Notes: a model not told the origin generated them from the letters alone. 45,912 bases of DNA from an uncultured Eubacteriales bacterium (GCA_900314565.1 OMVU01000013.1:1-45912), one strand, 5' to 3'; positions 31,651 to 40,302 are shown, counted from the first letter of the stretch. Numbers and translations: made by a program.

Positions 31651-31790
31651 GTGAACTACTCCGACTTATAGAAGTCGGAGCTTCCTGTTTCATTCACCGT
31701 TGCACCGGCTGCGATATACGCAACACAACGTCTTACACAATGTCCACAGGCGTATAAGTTTGGACTATTCCGTCCCTACTGTATAAATTC
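31651..31790 (-). mobile_element. Orphan IS605-type right end with omega-RNA-like scaffold
   Basis: On the minus strand the sequence reads GGAAGC, then a perfect 9-base hairpin (CTCCGACTT, loop CTAT, AAGTCGGAG; 31659-31680), then TAGTTCAC ending at 31651. This is the conserved terminal layout of TnpB guide-RNA scaffolds and IS200/IS605 right ends. Upstream (to about 31790) lie GC-rich, structured bases such as GTTGC...GCAAC with no open frame. No tnpA or tnpB gene exists in the 160 bases before the SEC-C gene, so it is an orphan end or a MITE-like derivative. The bases just below 31651 would be the guide or host flank. The stretch 31456-31650 otherwise holds only the ATPase upstream region. 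Confidence 0.5.
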
Positions 31791-31847
31791 ACCCTGGAAA
31801 TCAAAGGAGACGGAACCGGAGAGCTTCCGGAAAGAGGGGACTGATGC

Positions 31848-33812
31848 CTACCCCCTCCCGCAGCATTTCTTATATTTTTTCCCGCTGCCGCAGGGACAGG
31901 GATCGTTTGGATATATTTTCTTCTTGCCGGCAATCACCGTCTTACGGTCAGGAGAAACAAAAGCGGTATCTATCTCCCGCGCATTGCTGTCCAGATCAAT
32001 ATTGATACCCATCGCACGGAGCCGGTCTTCATTTTCTGCCAGCATTCCCGCCATCTGCGAACTTCCCGGTACGACCGTCATGCCTTTTCGGCGAATCTGT
32101 TCGATCTCGAGCGGCATCAGATCCTTCGGTCTGAAGCCTCTGTTATACAGCAGCGGTGTCGTGTTATTAAGGTCAGTAACACACTGCACAAACTTCTGCA
32201 TCGCCTTCTCCGACGGGAATACCAGATTCTTCTCATTGATCAGATCCATCACGTCATGAAAGTCGCCGCCCTGATTCAGCCTGTACCAGACTTCTTCCGT
32301 CAGATCTTCCGCATCAATCTCCTCCATCTCCATCTCATTTTTAAAGAAGGCCAGCAGCTTCTTTGCCTCCCTCTGCTGAGATGGGTAACCGTTCCGGGAA
32401 ATATCCTCCACTTCTTCCTTTGTGGGAATATAATATGCCTTATCCCTCTGGGAATTCTCCAGTGCCTTATACTCGTCATCATGCAGCCACCCGCTGAAGA
32501 TGATGCGGCCATCATGCACAACGCACAGCGTATCAAAGTCATCAAGCGCCTGAATCGCTTCTGTCATTTCCTCCAGGCTAAGCTCCCCGAACTGTCTGTA
32601 AAGACGGTAGAACTGTTCGATCGGGATGGAACCGTAATAATATTCGACAACTTCAAGGCAGTCCAGGAGCCAGACATGCTGCTGCCGTCTATGATGGAAT
32701 TCCGGCGTGTCTATTTCCTTAAAGACTTCCATAACATCTGTCGGAATCAGGAACTCGTCTGCATTCTTTGTCTCTGCTGCATAGTCCCGCTCATAAAGAA
32801 ATGCCATATCATCACCATCTTCGAAGGAAACTGCTTTAAAAACGCCTCCACCTTTGATGGCCTTCCTGAATGTCTCCGTCTGACGGTCATTCATCGAAAG
32901 AAGCCGTTCCTCCATACATTCTTTCTCGAGCAGGCGATCCGCACATCTTTTTGCGAGCATCATCGAGGCGAGCAGTTCCCTTTCCTTCTTCCTGAACATC
33001 GCAAGGAGCTCCCCGGGCAGATCCGTATTGATTCCGATTTCCTCCGCAAGGTCTCTCAGATCTTCCTCTCGATAAATCGAATAAAGCACTTCCCGAAGAG
33101 ACTCTCCGTCAGCAGAACGGAAATTCTTAATACCCAATGCCTCTTTAAGCTGTTCTGCGCCCTCCTTAGCAGCCTTTGCAATGCTTCGGATCGTATTTTC
33201 CGGCCTGCTCTCCGGCTCCGTCATAGTCGGCACATATACAGAGGGATCCAGCCATGTCGGTACCTGTCCCTCAGACAGGGATGGCTTCTTCCTGAGCGCA
33301 TCCAGAAGTTCTTTCTTCTTTATAAAACGAAAGTCCTCATCGTACTGCATGCGAAAGCGCAAAAACTGCCTCACCTTCTCTTTAAAAGCACTCTCGCCTT
33401 CTTTCTCGTAAAGCTCAAAGACTCCGCGGCTGTACCGTCCGTGGAAGGGATTCCCTTCCTTCTTGCTGCTGATTTCCTTCACCTCGACACGGAACGCGGT
33501 GTCTTCATTTTTATCCGGCTTGTAGGTGAACCATGCATTCTTCTCCATGTACTCATCAATAAACGTAGTATCCGCTTCCCGAATGTCCTGCCTGTAAAGA
33601 GGATGTGAGCCGTCCTCAAATATTCCCTCTCGAAGCTGCACCTCGAAAGAAGGCAGCTCAAATATAAAACCGGATGGCGGCGCATCCTTCGTCCCGGATA
33701 CGATGTCAAGGAATACCGAGAGTACTGAAAATGTAATTCCGCCCGGGACCTCAAGCTCATACCAGAGGATCGGTTTTGATTTTTTCATTATTATCTTCAG
33801 ATCATAGAGCAT
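31848..33812 (-). CDS. pRiA4b ORF-3-like / SEC-C zinc-motif protein
   Basis: The product has 654 residues. The N-terminal 140 residues resemble the plasmid pRiA4b ORF-3-like fold (ILWYELEVPGGITFSVLSVF ... GSHPLYRQDIREADTTFIDE). A long helical middle without recognised domain follows. The last 21 residues are a SEC-C zinc motif (NDPCPCGSGKKYKKCCGRG, the CxC-x8-CC pattern of SecA). SEC-C tails bind zinc and often mediate ribosome or SecB contacts, or mark accessory proteins of unknown role. It starts after GAGGTG with good spacing. A G-rich/C-rich hairpin just after the stop may terminate it. Confidence 0.75.
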   Translation of the reverse strand: MLYDLKIIMKKSKPILWYELEVPGGITFSVLSVFLDIVSGTKDAPPSGFIFELPSFEVQLREGIFEDGSHPLYRQDIREADTTFIDEYMEKNAWFTYKPDKNEDTAFRVEVKEISSKKEGNPFHGRYSRGVFELYEKEGESAFKEKVRQFLRFRMQYDEDFRFIKKKELLDALRKKPSLSEGQVPTWLDPSVYVPTMTEPESRPENTIRSIAKAAKEGAEQLKEALGIKNFRSADGESLREVLYSIYREEDLRDLAEEIGINTDLPGELLAMFRKKERELLASMMLAKRCADRLLEKECMEERLLSMNDRQTETFRKAIKGGGVFKAVSFEDGDDMAFLYERDYAAETKNADEFLIPTDVMEVFKEIDTPEFHHRRQQHVWLLDCLEVVEYYYGSIPIEQFYRLYRQFGELSLEEMTEAIQALDDFDTLCVVHDGRIIFSGWLHDDEYKALENSQRDKAYYIPTKEEVEDISRNGYPSQQREAKKLLAFFKNEMEMEEIDAEDLTEEVWYRLNQGGDFHDVMDLINEKNLVFPSEKAMQKFVQCVTDLNNTTPLLYNRGFRPKDLMPLEIEQIRRKGMTVVPGSSQMAGMLAENEDRLRAMGINIDLDSNAREIDTAFVSPDRKTVIAGKKKIYPNDPCPCGSGKKYKKCCGRG

Positions 33813-33840
33813 AAATTAAGCACCTCGCATTCTGCTTTTT

Positions 33841-35022
33841 TCATCCCTCCACCGGTTCCGGATATCGCACGGGTCTTCCGGCTGCCTCCGCCTGATCATA
33901 TTCCCCGTATTCGCAGCCCACATGGGTGGCAACGATCTCATCCACAAGCTCCAGTTCTCTGCCTCTGCGCTCATACAGACGGATAATTCCCCGGCCGTTG
34001 CCTCCGTTCCACAGCCGGTTATGCTTTTTGCTGCCATCCGGAGCCTCATAATTTACCAACAGCATATCCTTCTTGCAGCAGGTAATTTCCGTATCCATCA
34101 GTGCATGTATGTTCTCCTGGGTCACATGCCAGTATACATTTTCCGCATCCTCGTGAAATGAGAACTTCGTTTTTACGTCCAGCCACACCTTGGAGAAATT
34201 AAAGTCGTATTCCTTCCCCTCATACCAGAACACACCGAGAAGCCGCCGGTCCAGCGGAACAAAATAGATCTTCGGACGGCCCCCTCCGATATCAAAAACA
34301 CTGTTCGTAAGCATTTCTCCGGTCCGCCTGCTCTTTAAGTGATTGGAAGAAAGCCACACCCAGGGACTTGTAAAGTCACGCCCCCAGTTCTTATCAGCGT
34401 ACCCGTAGGATGTCTCCGGAGTCACCAGATACCGTCTGCCGTTATATTCCACCCATCCGTCATATGTACTTTTCATGCCCTCCGCATGCCAGTACATGGC
34501 AAATGCCTCAATATCCCGCAGCGGTTTGCTCGCGCCGTACCCGACATTGAAAGAAATCTGCTTGTTTACCGTGACGTCCCAGCGCATTTCTCCCGAATCG
34601 CACATCCACTCGGGGTGCGCGTTCACTTCCTCATCAGATATGCTGACACTTCCCTGCAGTTTCGTCTCTGAAGCATAACAGTCGTCCGCCTCGATGCTGT
34701 ACGGAGCGTCCCCATGCATGGCGACATGATCCCAGCCGAAGAAACGGTGCAGCTGCGCATGATCCTCTCCCCATGCGCCGGCCTTCACCATCAAATAAGA
34801 CGGTTTTATTCCGGCTTCCCTGTTCGCCGGCAGCTGTCCTAAGATCGGTTCCTCTCCGCCGAGTGCAGGGTTGCAGACATAAAACTCTATAAAAAATGCT
34901 TTCTCCTCTCCGGTCGTCTCTTCCTGCCCGGTAAAGGAGTGCCACCACCAGTCATATCCCTGATATTTTAAAGGGCCGTGCAGCATGCAAGCGTCCCTTG
35001 ACAAATCCTGCTTATTGAACAT
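33841..35022 (-). CDS. Tocopherol-cyclase-like / AttH-type lipocalin-fold protein with odd C-terminal tail
   Basis: The product has 393 residues. LHGPLKYQGYDWWWHSFTG near the start, YGYADKNWGRDFTSPWVWLS in the middle and a closing ATHVGCEYGEY are typical of the bacterial tocopherol-cyclase-like (PF14249/AttH-like) family, whose function is unknown in Firmicutes. Relatives normally end about at CEYGEY. Here a further tail (DQAEAAGRPVRYPEPVEG) follows that matches the end of the DUF4406-like protein at 35923-36264 in both protein and DNA. The ribosome site is modest (GAGGGG at a distance). The SEC-C gene starts 28 bases downstream. Confidence 0.78.
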   Translation of the reverse strand: MFNKQDLSRDACMLHGPLKYQGYDWWWHSFTGQEETTGEEKAFFIEFYVCNPALGGEEPILGQLPANREAGIKPSYLMVKAGAWGEDHAQLHRFFGWDHVAMHGDAPYSIEADDCYASETKLQGSVSISDEEVNAHPEWMCDSGEMRWDVTVNKQISFNVGYGASKPLRDIEAFAMYWHAEGMKSTYDGWVEYNGRRYLVTPETSYGYADKNWGRDFTSPWVWLSSNHLKSRRTGEMLTNSVFDIGGGRPKIYFVPLDRRLLGVFWYEGKEYDFNFSKVWLDVKTKFSFHEDAENVYWHVTQENIHALMDTEITCCKKDMLLVNYEAPDGSKKHNRLWNGGNGRGIIRLYERRGRELELVDEIVATHVGCEYGEYDQAEAAGRPVRYPEPVEG

Positions 35023-35047
35023 TTTCTTCTCAACCCCTCATAATCCT

Positions 35048-35386
35048 TCAGACCCTCAGGATCTTCTCCATCGGTTTCCCCTTCGCCAGTTCATCGACCA
35101 GCTTGTCCAGCTGGCGGATCTTTTTCATGAGCGGATCCTCAATGTTCTCTACCCTTACCCCGCAGACGGCCCCTTTGATCAGATCTGCTCGCGGATTGTA
35201 AGCCGGAGCATTCTCAAAAAACTCCGCATAGGTAATCTCCTGATCCACACTGCTCATGTCATATCCGGTCAGCCACAGGATGATCTCATCGACTTCCTCT
35301 TTTGTACGGCCTTTCCTTTCCGCCTTCGCCACCAGCAGCGGATACACCTTCGACACTTTCATATCAAATACAGACTGTCTCGGCAT
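35048..35386 (-). CDS. DUF2200 family protein
   Basis: The product has 112 residues from the ATG at 35386 ([19 protein letters not shown]), with GAGGAGG six bases upstream. The frame is open to 35401 but that start lacks spacing. The motifs [36 protein letters not shown] and [20 protein letters not shown] match DUF2200, a small cytoplasmic family of unknown function. Its ribosome site lies in the DNA created by the tandem duplication at 35401-35520. Confidence 0.85.
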   Translation of the reverse strand: MPRQSVFDMKVSKVYPLLVAKAERKGRTKEEVDEIILWLTGYDMSSVDQEITYAEFFENAPAYNPRADLIKGAVCGVRVENIEDPLMKKIRQLDKLVDELAKGKPMEKILRV

Positions 35387-35400
35387 ATTGAGCCTCCTCA

Positions 35401-35520
35401 TTCATCACGCGTGATTTCCGGTCTCCCTGCACTATTCCGCGATATCCGGAATCAGCTTTCTCCATTCATCATGCATGGTTCCCGGTCTCCCTGCACCATT
35501 CTGCGATCTCCGAGATCAGC
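35401..35520 (-). repeat. 64-base-period tandem duplication of the DUF1801 gene 3' end
   Basis: The bases 35465-35520 (coding the last 16 codons and stop of the DUF1801 gene) recur at 35401-35456 with 47 of 56 identical by eye. The second copy would read LIPDIAE, stop, CRETGNHA, stop: the Trp codon TGG has become TAG. It lies between two genes and supplies the upstream DNA of DUF2200. Confidence 0.85.
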
Positions 35521-35885
35521 TCCAGAGGAAGATTCTCAGAATACGGAATTCGGATCGATCCTTTACTGTATTTGCATCCTGCCTGATCCAGCTTCTCTGC
35601 AAAATGAGCGACCGCCTCCGGGCCGGGATACAGACCGATATGCTTTTTATTTGCCGCGAAATGAATAATATTGCCGCCCTGCCAGTAAGTAGGCATCGAC
35701 CATGCAATCTTCTCTGCTGCGTCAGGCAGACTCTTCTTAAGTGCTTCCCGGACAGCATACAGCTGACTGCGGAATTCCTCATCCTGCGCATTGATATACT
35801 CGTCAATCGTTTTCGGGGCTTTCCCGCAATAGTGACCTTGATTTTCCTTCTTGAATGTGCGTCCGCACTTCGGGCATTTCCACAT
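35469..35885 (-). CDS. DUF1801 (YdhG-like) protein with N-terminal zinc knuckle
   Basis: The product has 138 residues. The N-terminus MWKCPKCGRTFKKENQGHYC is a zinc-ribbon knuckle. The rest matches DUF1801/YdhG-YjhX-like proteins: IDEYINAQDEEFRSQLYAVR, IAWSMPTYWQGGNIIHFAA, KKHIGLYPGPEAVAHFAEKL and SKGSIRIPYSENLPLELI. The fold is frataxin-like. Biochemical function is unknown. AAGGA precedes the ATG. The 3' end has been duplicated downstream. Confidence 0.85.
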   Translation of the reverse strand: MWKCPKCGRTFKKENQGHYCGKAPKTIDEYINAQDEEFRSQLYAVREALKKSLPDAAEKIAWSMPTYWQGGNIIHFAANKKHIGLYPGPEAVAHFAEKLDQAGCKYSKGSIRIPYSENLPLELISEIAEWCRETGNHA

Positions 35886-35922
35886 CGTTCTTACTTATCC
35901 TTTCCAGATACAGCAGCCCATA

Positions 35923-36264
35923 TCATTCCTCAACCGGCTCAAGATATCGCACGGGTTTTCCAGATGCCTTTGCATACTCGATCTCCGAACGGGTGCTGCT
36001 GCCAATATACCCGCCAACATTGATCACAAATATCTCATCCGCCATATCGATCTTCCGCTTGTGCATATCGTCCAGCATCTCTTTTGTCTTCGTCAGCGTT
36101 CCCTCGTCCATGTTCTCCCAGACTTCATCATCGCCGGAGTGGCCAAAAAGACCGACGCTGATCACAATATTTTTCTCCAGAGTCAGACGTTTCTGTGCTT
36201 CCATGAAATCATCTTTGAAGCGGGTACTGCCGCAGAGGGTGATGACTTTATATTTTCCGACCAT
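35923..36264 (-). CDS. DUF4406-like / nucleoside-deoxyribosyltransferase-fold protein
   Basis: The product has 113 residues. YKVITLCGSTRFKDDFMEAQ at the start and DMADEIFVINVGGYIGSSTR with SEIEYAKASGKPVRYLEPVE at the end match small Rossmann-like proteins related to nucleoside 2-deoxyribosyltransferase and DUF4406. These often recognise nucleotide or ADP-ribose-like ligands. Function is unassigned. It has the ribosome site GGAGGAACAGAT. Its 3' end shares sequence with the 3' end of the tocopherol-cyclase-like gene 2 kb away. Confidence 0.8.
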   Translation of the reverse strand: MVGKYKVITLCGSTRFKDDFMEAQKRLTLEKNIVISVGLFGHSGDDEVWENMDEGTLTKTKEMLDDMHKRKIDMADEIFVINVGGYIGSSTRSEIEYAKASGKPVRYLEPVEE

Positions 36265-36370
36265 ATCTGTTCCTCCATCTCTCCCTTTATTCGCTCATCC
36301 TGGTTCTCGGATAATGACACGACCGGCGGAACCGGATCAGCTTCCTTTTTTTATGGCAAATGGAGAAAGA

Positions 36371-36796
36371 TCATACTTCCTGCTTCTTCAATATCCGTAA
36401 TGTTCTCTCATCCGGCTTCCCGCCGAAAAACTTGTCAAGGACAGCCTGAAATGTTTTGCACTCCGGATCCGCTACCGAAAACAGCGTCATACATGACCGG
36501 AGCTTCATGTCATCCGGATACCCCATGACACGCTCTGCGTCATTCGTTTTCAGAGAAAGCAGAGCATCACACAGTTCCAGCAAATGCGTACGAAGCGTAT
36601 CGTTCTTCAAGTATTCCTTTGCCTCGGCAAGGTTTTTGATCGCATATTCCCTTGATGTGTATGTCATGCCAAGGCCGATGATCTGTGGAATCTCCCACCA
36701 GGACCAGTGAGAAGATTTATAACCGTTCTGCAGCTCCCGGAGGGCGGATGCGTGGGTCCGCTCCTGTGCTTTTATGTACTTCGAAAGATCGCTCAT
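36371..36796 (-). CDS. DUF1810 family protein
   Basis: The product has 141 residues. AQERTHASALRELQNGYKSS, HWSWWEIPQIIGLGMTYTSR, EYAIKNLAEAKEYLKND and the downstream MGYPDDMKLRSCMTLF are the DUF1810 signature, so the family call is firm. It is a small alpha-helical cytoplasmic protein with unknown biochemical role; relatives occur beside NAD or ADP-ribose related genes in some genomes. GAGG/GAGGG stands before the ATG. Confidence 0.85.
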   Translation of the reverse strand: MSDLSKYIKAQERTHASALRELQNGYKSSHWSWWEIPQIIGLGMTYTSREYAIKNLAEAKEYLKNDTLRTHLLELCDALLSLKTNDAERVMGYPDDMKLRSCMTLFSVADPECKTFQAVLDKFFGGKPDERTLRILKKQEV

Positions 36797-36877
36797 AATC
36801 CCTCTTACCTCTTTTCCTCCATGATGACTTCATCAGATCAACAATGGATCTACCGTCTTCCTCACTGCCTGTTCCGT

Positions 36878-37231
36878 TTATTTCAGCTTAGCCGTCCACT
36901 CCTCTTCTTTAAATCCGGTCAGGACAAATCCGTCACCGACCACCAGCGGGCGTTTCACCAGCATCCCGTCGGTCGCCAGTAGGGCCAGCTGTTCATCCTC
37001 ACTCATCGAAGGAAGCTTTTTCGAGAGCCCCATCTCACGGTAAGGAATGCCGCTCGTATTGAAGAAGCGCTTCAGGGGCAGACCGCTTACGGCATAGTAT
37101 TCCCGCAGAGTTTCCTCATCCGGGTGATCCGCTTTGATGTCAATGACTTCATGCTCGATTCCATTTTCATTTAGCCATTTCAGGGCTTTCTTACAGGTGG
37201 TGCACCTGCTGTAACAATATACTTTTATCAT
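36878..37231 (-). CDS. ArsC/Spx-family thioredoxin-fold protein
   Basis: The product has 117 residues from the ATG at 37231 (MIKVYCYSRCTTCKKALKWL), with GGAGGAAAGGA directly before it. The longer frame to 37255 is rejected. The redox motif CTTC, IDIKADHPDEETLREYYAVS, LPLKRFFNTSGIPYREMG and MLVKRPLVVGDGFVLTGF match the YffB/ArsC/Spx family. As it has CxxC rather than the ArsC CX5R loop and lacks the Spx C-terminal specifics, a glutaredoxin-like role is likelier than arsenate reduction. Confidence 0.88.
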   Translation of the reverse strand: MIKVYCYSRCTTCKKALKWLNENGIEHEVIDIKADHPDEETLREYYAVSGLPLKRFFNTSGIPYREMGLSKKLPSMSEDEQLALLATDGMLVKRPLVVGDGFVLTGFKEEEWTAKLK

Positions 37232-37288
37232 TCCTTTCCTCCAAATATCTGACAATTTTCCAGTTGATTTTTGATAAATACAAGCCTC

Positions 37289-38614
37289 TCACAAAAGGAA
37301 AGGAGTCAAATACAGCGGTTTCATCTTCAAGTCACCATCTATCCCTGTATCTTTCTGTGACAACAGGTAGCAATCTTTTACATTACCGGAAAATCGCTTC
37401 TTGAATTCAGTAATCGATTCGTGCTTTCCGACGCCTGATGATTTTACTTCGATAGCAGAAATTTTCGTCCCTTCTGAAATCAGAAAATCTATCTCATAGT
37501 AATGAGTGCTGTTCTCTTTTTCCCATGTATGATAGTAGAGCTCCCTTCCGGCAGACGCCAGCATCTGGGCGACAAGATTTTCATATAAATATCCCAGATT
37601 AGCAGGCAACTTATCTGACAGCAACTTCGCATACAATTCATTTTCCACTGCCGGTCGATCCATGAACATCAGAGTAACAAATAACCCGGTATCCGACAGA
37701 TAAAGCTTATAGCTTTCAGGATCCTTCGTAAGTGACAAACTTACTCTTGGATCTGTTGTATTGTATGAAATAAGGACTGTTTTCGAATCGACCAGATCAT
37801 ATAGGAGTTCTGCATCTCTGCTGCTTTTTCTCCCGGTGGCGGCTGAAATCCTGTACCTGTTCTGATCTTTTGACAGCTGTGCCGGAATTGATTGGTACAT
37901 TGCCGAGATACGTCCGGAAGGGTCTATTTTTTTAAAATCGTCCTGGTAAAGCCCTATGATCTGCCTTTTCACCTGATCGATCTCGGCAAAATTTCTGCCC
38001 TCCGTAAACGCCTCCACTGCCTGGGGCATTCCTCCAACTGCCATGTATATTCGGAGATCCCGCATTAACTTACGATTCGTTGCCTGCCCGATTGGCCTGT
38101 TTAAATCAAACACGCTTTTTAGCAGAGCATAGTTTTCCCCAGTCGCAAGGCAGAACTCTTCATAATCCATAGGGTAGACCGGAATTTTCATTTCCTCGGA
38201 AGGAATAAGAATATCTTTAACATTTTTTCTGATAGAGATCAGCGATCCTGTTTCTATATAATGATATCTTCCATCCTTAACCAAATATTTAATCGCCTGC
38301 CTGGCTTTAGGAAATAGTTGTACTTCGTCAAAGATAATGACTGACTTGTGTACATGCAGTGTCACGCCTGTCTCAGCCTGAAGGCGCAGAAAAAAAATAT
38401 TCAGATTTGCGATATCATCAAAACAGTCCCTTATAGCCTCTCCGGCTTCAGCGAAATCAATCAATATGTAAGTATCATATTCATTACGGGCAAATGTTTT
38501 AGCAATTGTAGATTTCCCGACACGTCTTGCGCCTTCAAGCAGAACGGCATAACGATCCGCGTAATTTTTTTTCCACTTGAGCAGCTCGTCATACGCTTTT
38601 CTTTTGAAATACAT
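37289..38614 (-). CDS. AAA-type ATP-binding protein with DUF4143 nuclease-like domain
   Basis: The product has 441 residues. The N-terminal AAA_14 domain shows Walker A EGARRVGKST (27-36), Walker B SVIIFDEVQLF (91-101) and the sensor-like YIETGSLIS. The C-terminal DUF4143 region includes YLYENLVAQMLASAGRELYY and the nuclease-fold signature HYYEIDFLIS followed by ISAIEVKSS (E/D...ExK). Such proteins are abundant mobile orphans in gut bacteria and of uncertain function. The ribosome site is GGAGGTGATATGA. The GC drops locally. Confidence 0.9.
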   Translation of the reverse strand: MYFKRKAYDELLKWKKNYADRYAVLLEGARRVGKSTIAKTFARNEYDTYILIDFAEAGEAIRDCFDDIANLNIFFLRLQAETGVTLHVHKSVIIFDEVQLFPKARQAIKYLVKDGRYHYIETGSLISIRKNVKDILIPSEEMKIPVYPMDYEEFCLATGENYALLKSVFDLNRPIGQATNRKLMRDLRIYMAVGGMPQAVEAFTEGRNFAEIDQVKRQIIGLYQDDFKKIDPSGRISAMYQSIPAQLSKDQNRYRISAATGRKSSRDAELLYDLVDSKTVLISYNTTDPRVSLSLTKDPESYKLYLSDTGLFVTLMFMDRPAVENELYAKLLSDKLPANLGYLYENLVAQMLASAGRELYYHTWEKENSTHYYEIDFLISEGTKISAIEVKSSGVGKHESITEFKKRFSGNVKDCYLLSQKDTGIDGDLKMKPLYLTPFLL

Positions 38615-38639
38615 TCATATCACCTCCGCTGATTTGAAT

Positions 38640-39070
38640 ACAGTACGAAAAGCGCCGTTTCTTCAATATTATTTTAGTATAAATATGCTGTTTCTTCAAT
38701 GTTTAATAGTTGAAAATTCGTCATCCCTTCAAGTTATTTCAAAATCTCATGATTCCGCAGCCTGCTCAAGTAAAGGTCGACTATCCGCTCATGATCCTAT
38801 ATCAGCATGGGCAGTCCTTGTCATGGTCATTGATGATCCCGCACACCTGCATGTGGGAGTCTTTCAGGGATACTTCTTTCTTCTGTCTTTGCCTGCCGCC
38901 ATTACCTTAGTTCCCGATCAGTGCCAACTCCATTCTCTTATAGTATTTCCTGATATACTGAGTTACGACCATTTCCAATGATCCAGGAAAAGGAGTTAAA
39001 CTTTCATAAAAATGTTTTCATTACTTATTCTCTCCAAAAAATACAATTCATACTGTGTCAATTTCTCTGG
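38640..39070. other. Gene-free stretch with decayed coding signals
   Basis: No start with a ribosome site opens a frame longer than about 60 codons. On the minus strand short coding-like fragments appear in different frames: VVTQYIRKYYKRMELALIG near 38970-38910, then DSHMQVCGIINDHDKDC, then DHERIVDLYLSRLRNHEIL near 38790-38730. They are broken by stops. This looks like a decayed gene of unknown family between the DUF4143 ATPase and the 39071 gene. Confidence 0.3.
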
Positions 39071-39616
39071 TCAAAGAGACCGATGAATCCGACCATTCTT
39101 TTTTGCCGTCAAATACACATCCTTAAACATCCTTTTCATTCCGTTGCCGACAATTACGAAATACGGCATTACCAACCCATCTGATATAATCACATCCTTG
39201 AATGGCATGAAGGTCGCTTCCACTATGAGTGGCATTGGTGCCCCATAAAACATTTCCTCCCAGCTCGATATAATACCACTTACCTGATACACTTCTTCAG
39301 TTTCAAGGGAGATGAAAATGCTCCCTTTTTTCAGATGTCGTTCCATCATGAACTTTCCCTGGATCCGCCGCTTCCAACTCTGAATAATCTCCTTGTGTTC
39401 TTCCGGCAGATCATCATTTTCCTTCAGGTATTCATTAATTATTGTTTCGTCGGCCCAGAGCATATTCGCCACTTTTTTCACTTCTTCCGGATCCAATGCT
39501 TGTGCTGCAGCTATGTTTTTCAGTTGACTGCTGACTTGATACTTCCCATTCACATAATCGAGCAGTGGCAGCCAGAGACTGTAATACAATTGTCCATCTT
39601 CCTGTGACAATGTCAT
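39071..39616 (-). CDS. Hypothetical cytoplasmic protein
   Basis: The product has 181 residues and the ribosome site GAGAGGAAA before ATG. The first half is helical (LYYSLWLPLLDYVNGKYQVS ... EEVKKVANMLWADETIIN). The second half is beta-rich (GSIFISLETEEVYQVSGII, LIVEATFMPFKDVIISDGLV). I have seen similar proteins near SEC-C genes in Lachnospiraceae but know no family name. No membrane segment or catalytic motif is visible. Confidence 0.6.
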   Translation of the reverse strand: MTLSQEDGQLYYSLWLPLLDYVNGKYQVSSQLKNIAAAQALDPEEVKKVANMLWADETIINEYLKENDDLPEEHKEIIQSWKRRIQGKFMMERHLKKGSIFISLETEEVYQVSGIISSWEEMFYGAPMPLIVEATFMPFKDVIISDGLVMPYFVIVGNGMKRMFKDVYLTAKKNGRIHRSL

Positions 39617-39645
39617 CGGTTTTTCCTCTCTTCCTTATTATCTAT

Positions 39646-40302
39646 TTATCTAAATGGTATCTTGCGATCTATAGCCATACCTTCTTCGTCAACTGAACAT
39701 CGTACTACTTCTATCGGAACGCCCGCTTCTTTTACATCTTCCATGAGAGCCGCGAAATACGGATCACTCTCCCGATTTGCATAAAAATAATCTGCATCGT
39801 CCCGACAGACAACAAACAGGAGGCGTGGGTCCTGACCACGATCCTTCATCCATAGAATTGACTCTAATCTCTCATTCAAGGCTTTAGACGGAATTTTCGG
39901 AAGATATGCCGCCCTATTATTGACGAATGATGTTCCCATCACCTGGATCATCAGGTCATGGTTTTCTCTATTCATTGCAAGAAGCATCATTCCCTTTACA
40001 TCTTCATAGAAGGAAAAATCTCTCCCGGCTCCCCTATTAAGTTTATCCGAAGCCCAAATTCCAGCAATTCGAAGTGGCTCCTTTGCATCAACACATACCA
40101 AGGCATCACCATCATAGACTGAGTATAAATCGAACAAAGTTCTTCGATTTCCATTCTTCGCTTCCCTCAGAAAACAGACAGTCCCGCTTTTCAAAAAATC
40201 CATATCTATCCCATTCGATATATAGGCTTCAAAAATATGCCCCTGCACTTCTACCTCAGCAAGTCTGCGGCTTATTCTTCTAATAAACAATCCTTGTATC
40301 AT
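39646..40302 (-). CDS. SfsA-family (DNA/RNA nuclease-like) protein
   Basis: The product has 218 residues. The N-terminal OB-like part (LAEVEVQGHIFEAYISNGID) and the C-terminal RecB-like part (LLFVVCRDDADYFYANRESD, then PYFAALMEDVKEAGVPIEVV) follow the SfsA pattern. It is a divergent member: the usual NTGR-type segment reads SNGID and the VEVKS motif is not clear, so nuclease-fold residues may be missing. SfsA was named for maltose-gene stimulation in E. coli, but its true role is unsettled. A terminal IDRKIPF is typical. Confidence 0.65.
   Translation of the reverse strand: MIQGLFIRRISRRLAEVEVQGHIFEAYISNGIDMDFLKSGTVCFLREAKNGNRRTLFDLYSVYDGDALVCVDAKEPLRIAGIWASDKLNRGAGRDFSFYEDVKGMMLLAMNRENHDLMIQVMGTSFVNNRAAYLPKIPSKALNERLESILWMKDRGQDPRLLFVVCRDDADYFYANRESDPYFAALMEDVKEAGVPIEVVRCSVDEEGMAIDRKIPFR

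Noticed and set aside
32256-33608. 450-codon plus-strand ORF opposite the SEC-C protein
   Set aside because: Antisense shadow: no start signal, no protein-like pattern, and the minus-strand gene has clear domain ends.
25398-35520. CRISPR-like repeats
   Set aside because: Repeats are present, but only as two or three tandem copies tied to gene ends, with no regular spacers and no cas genes.
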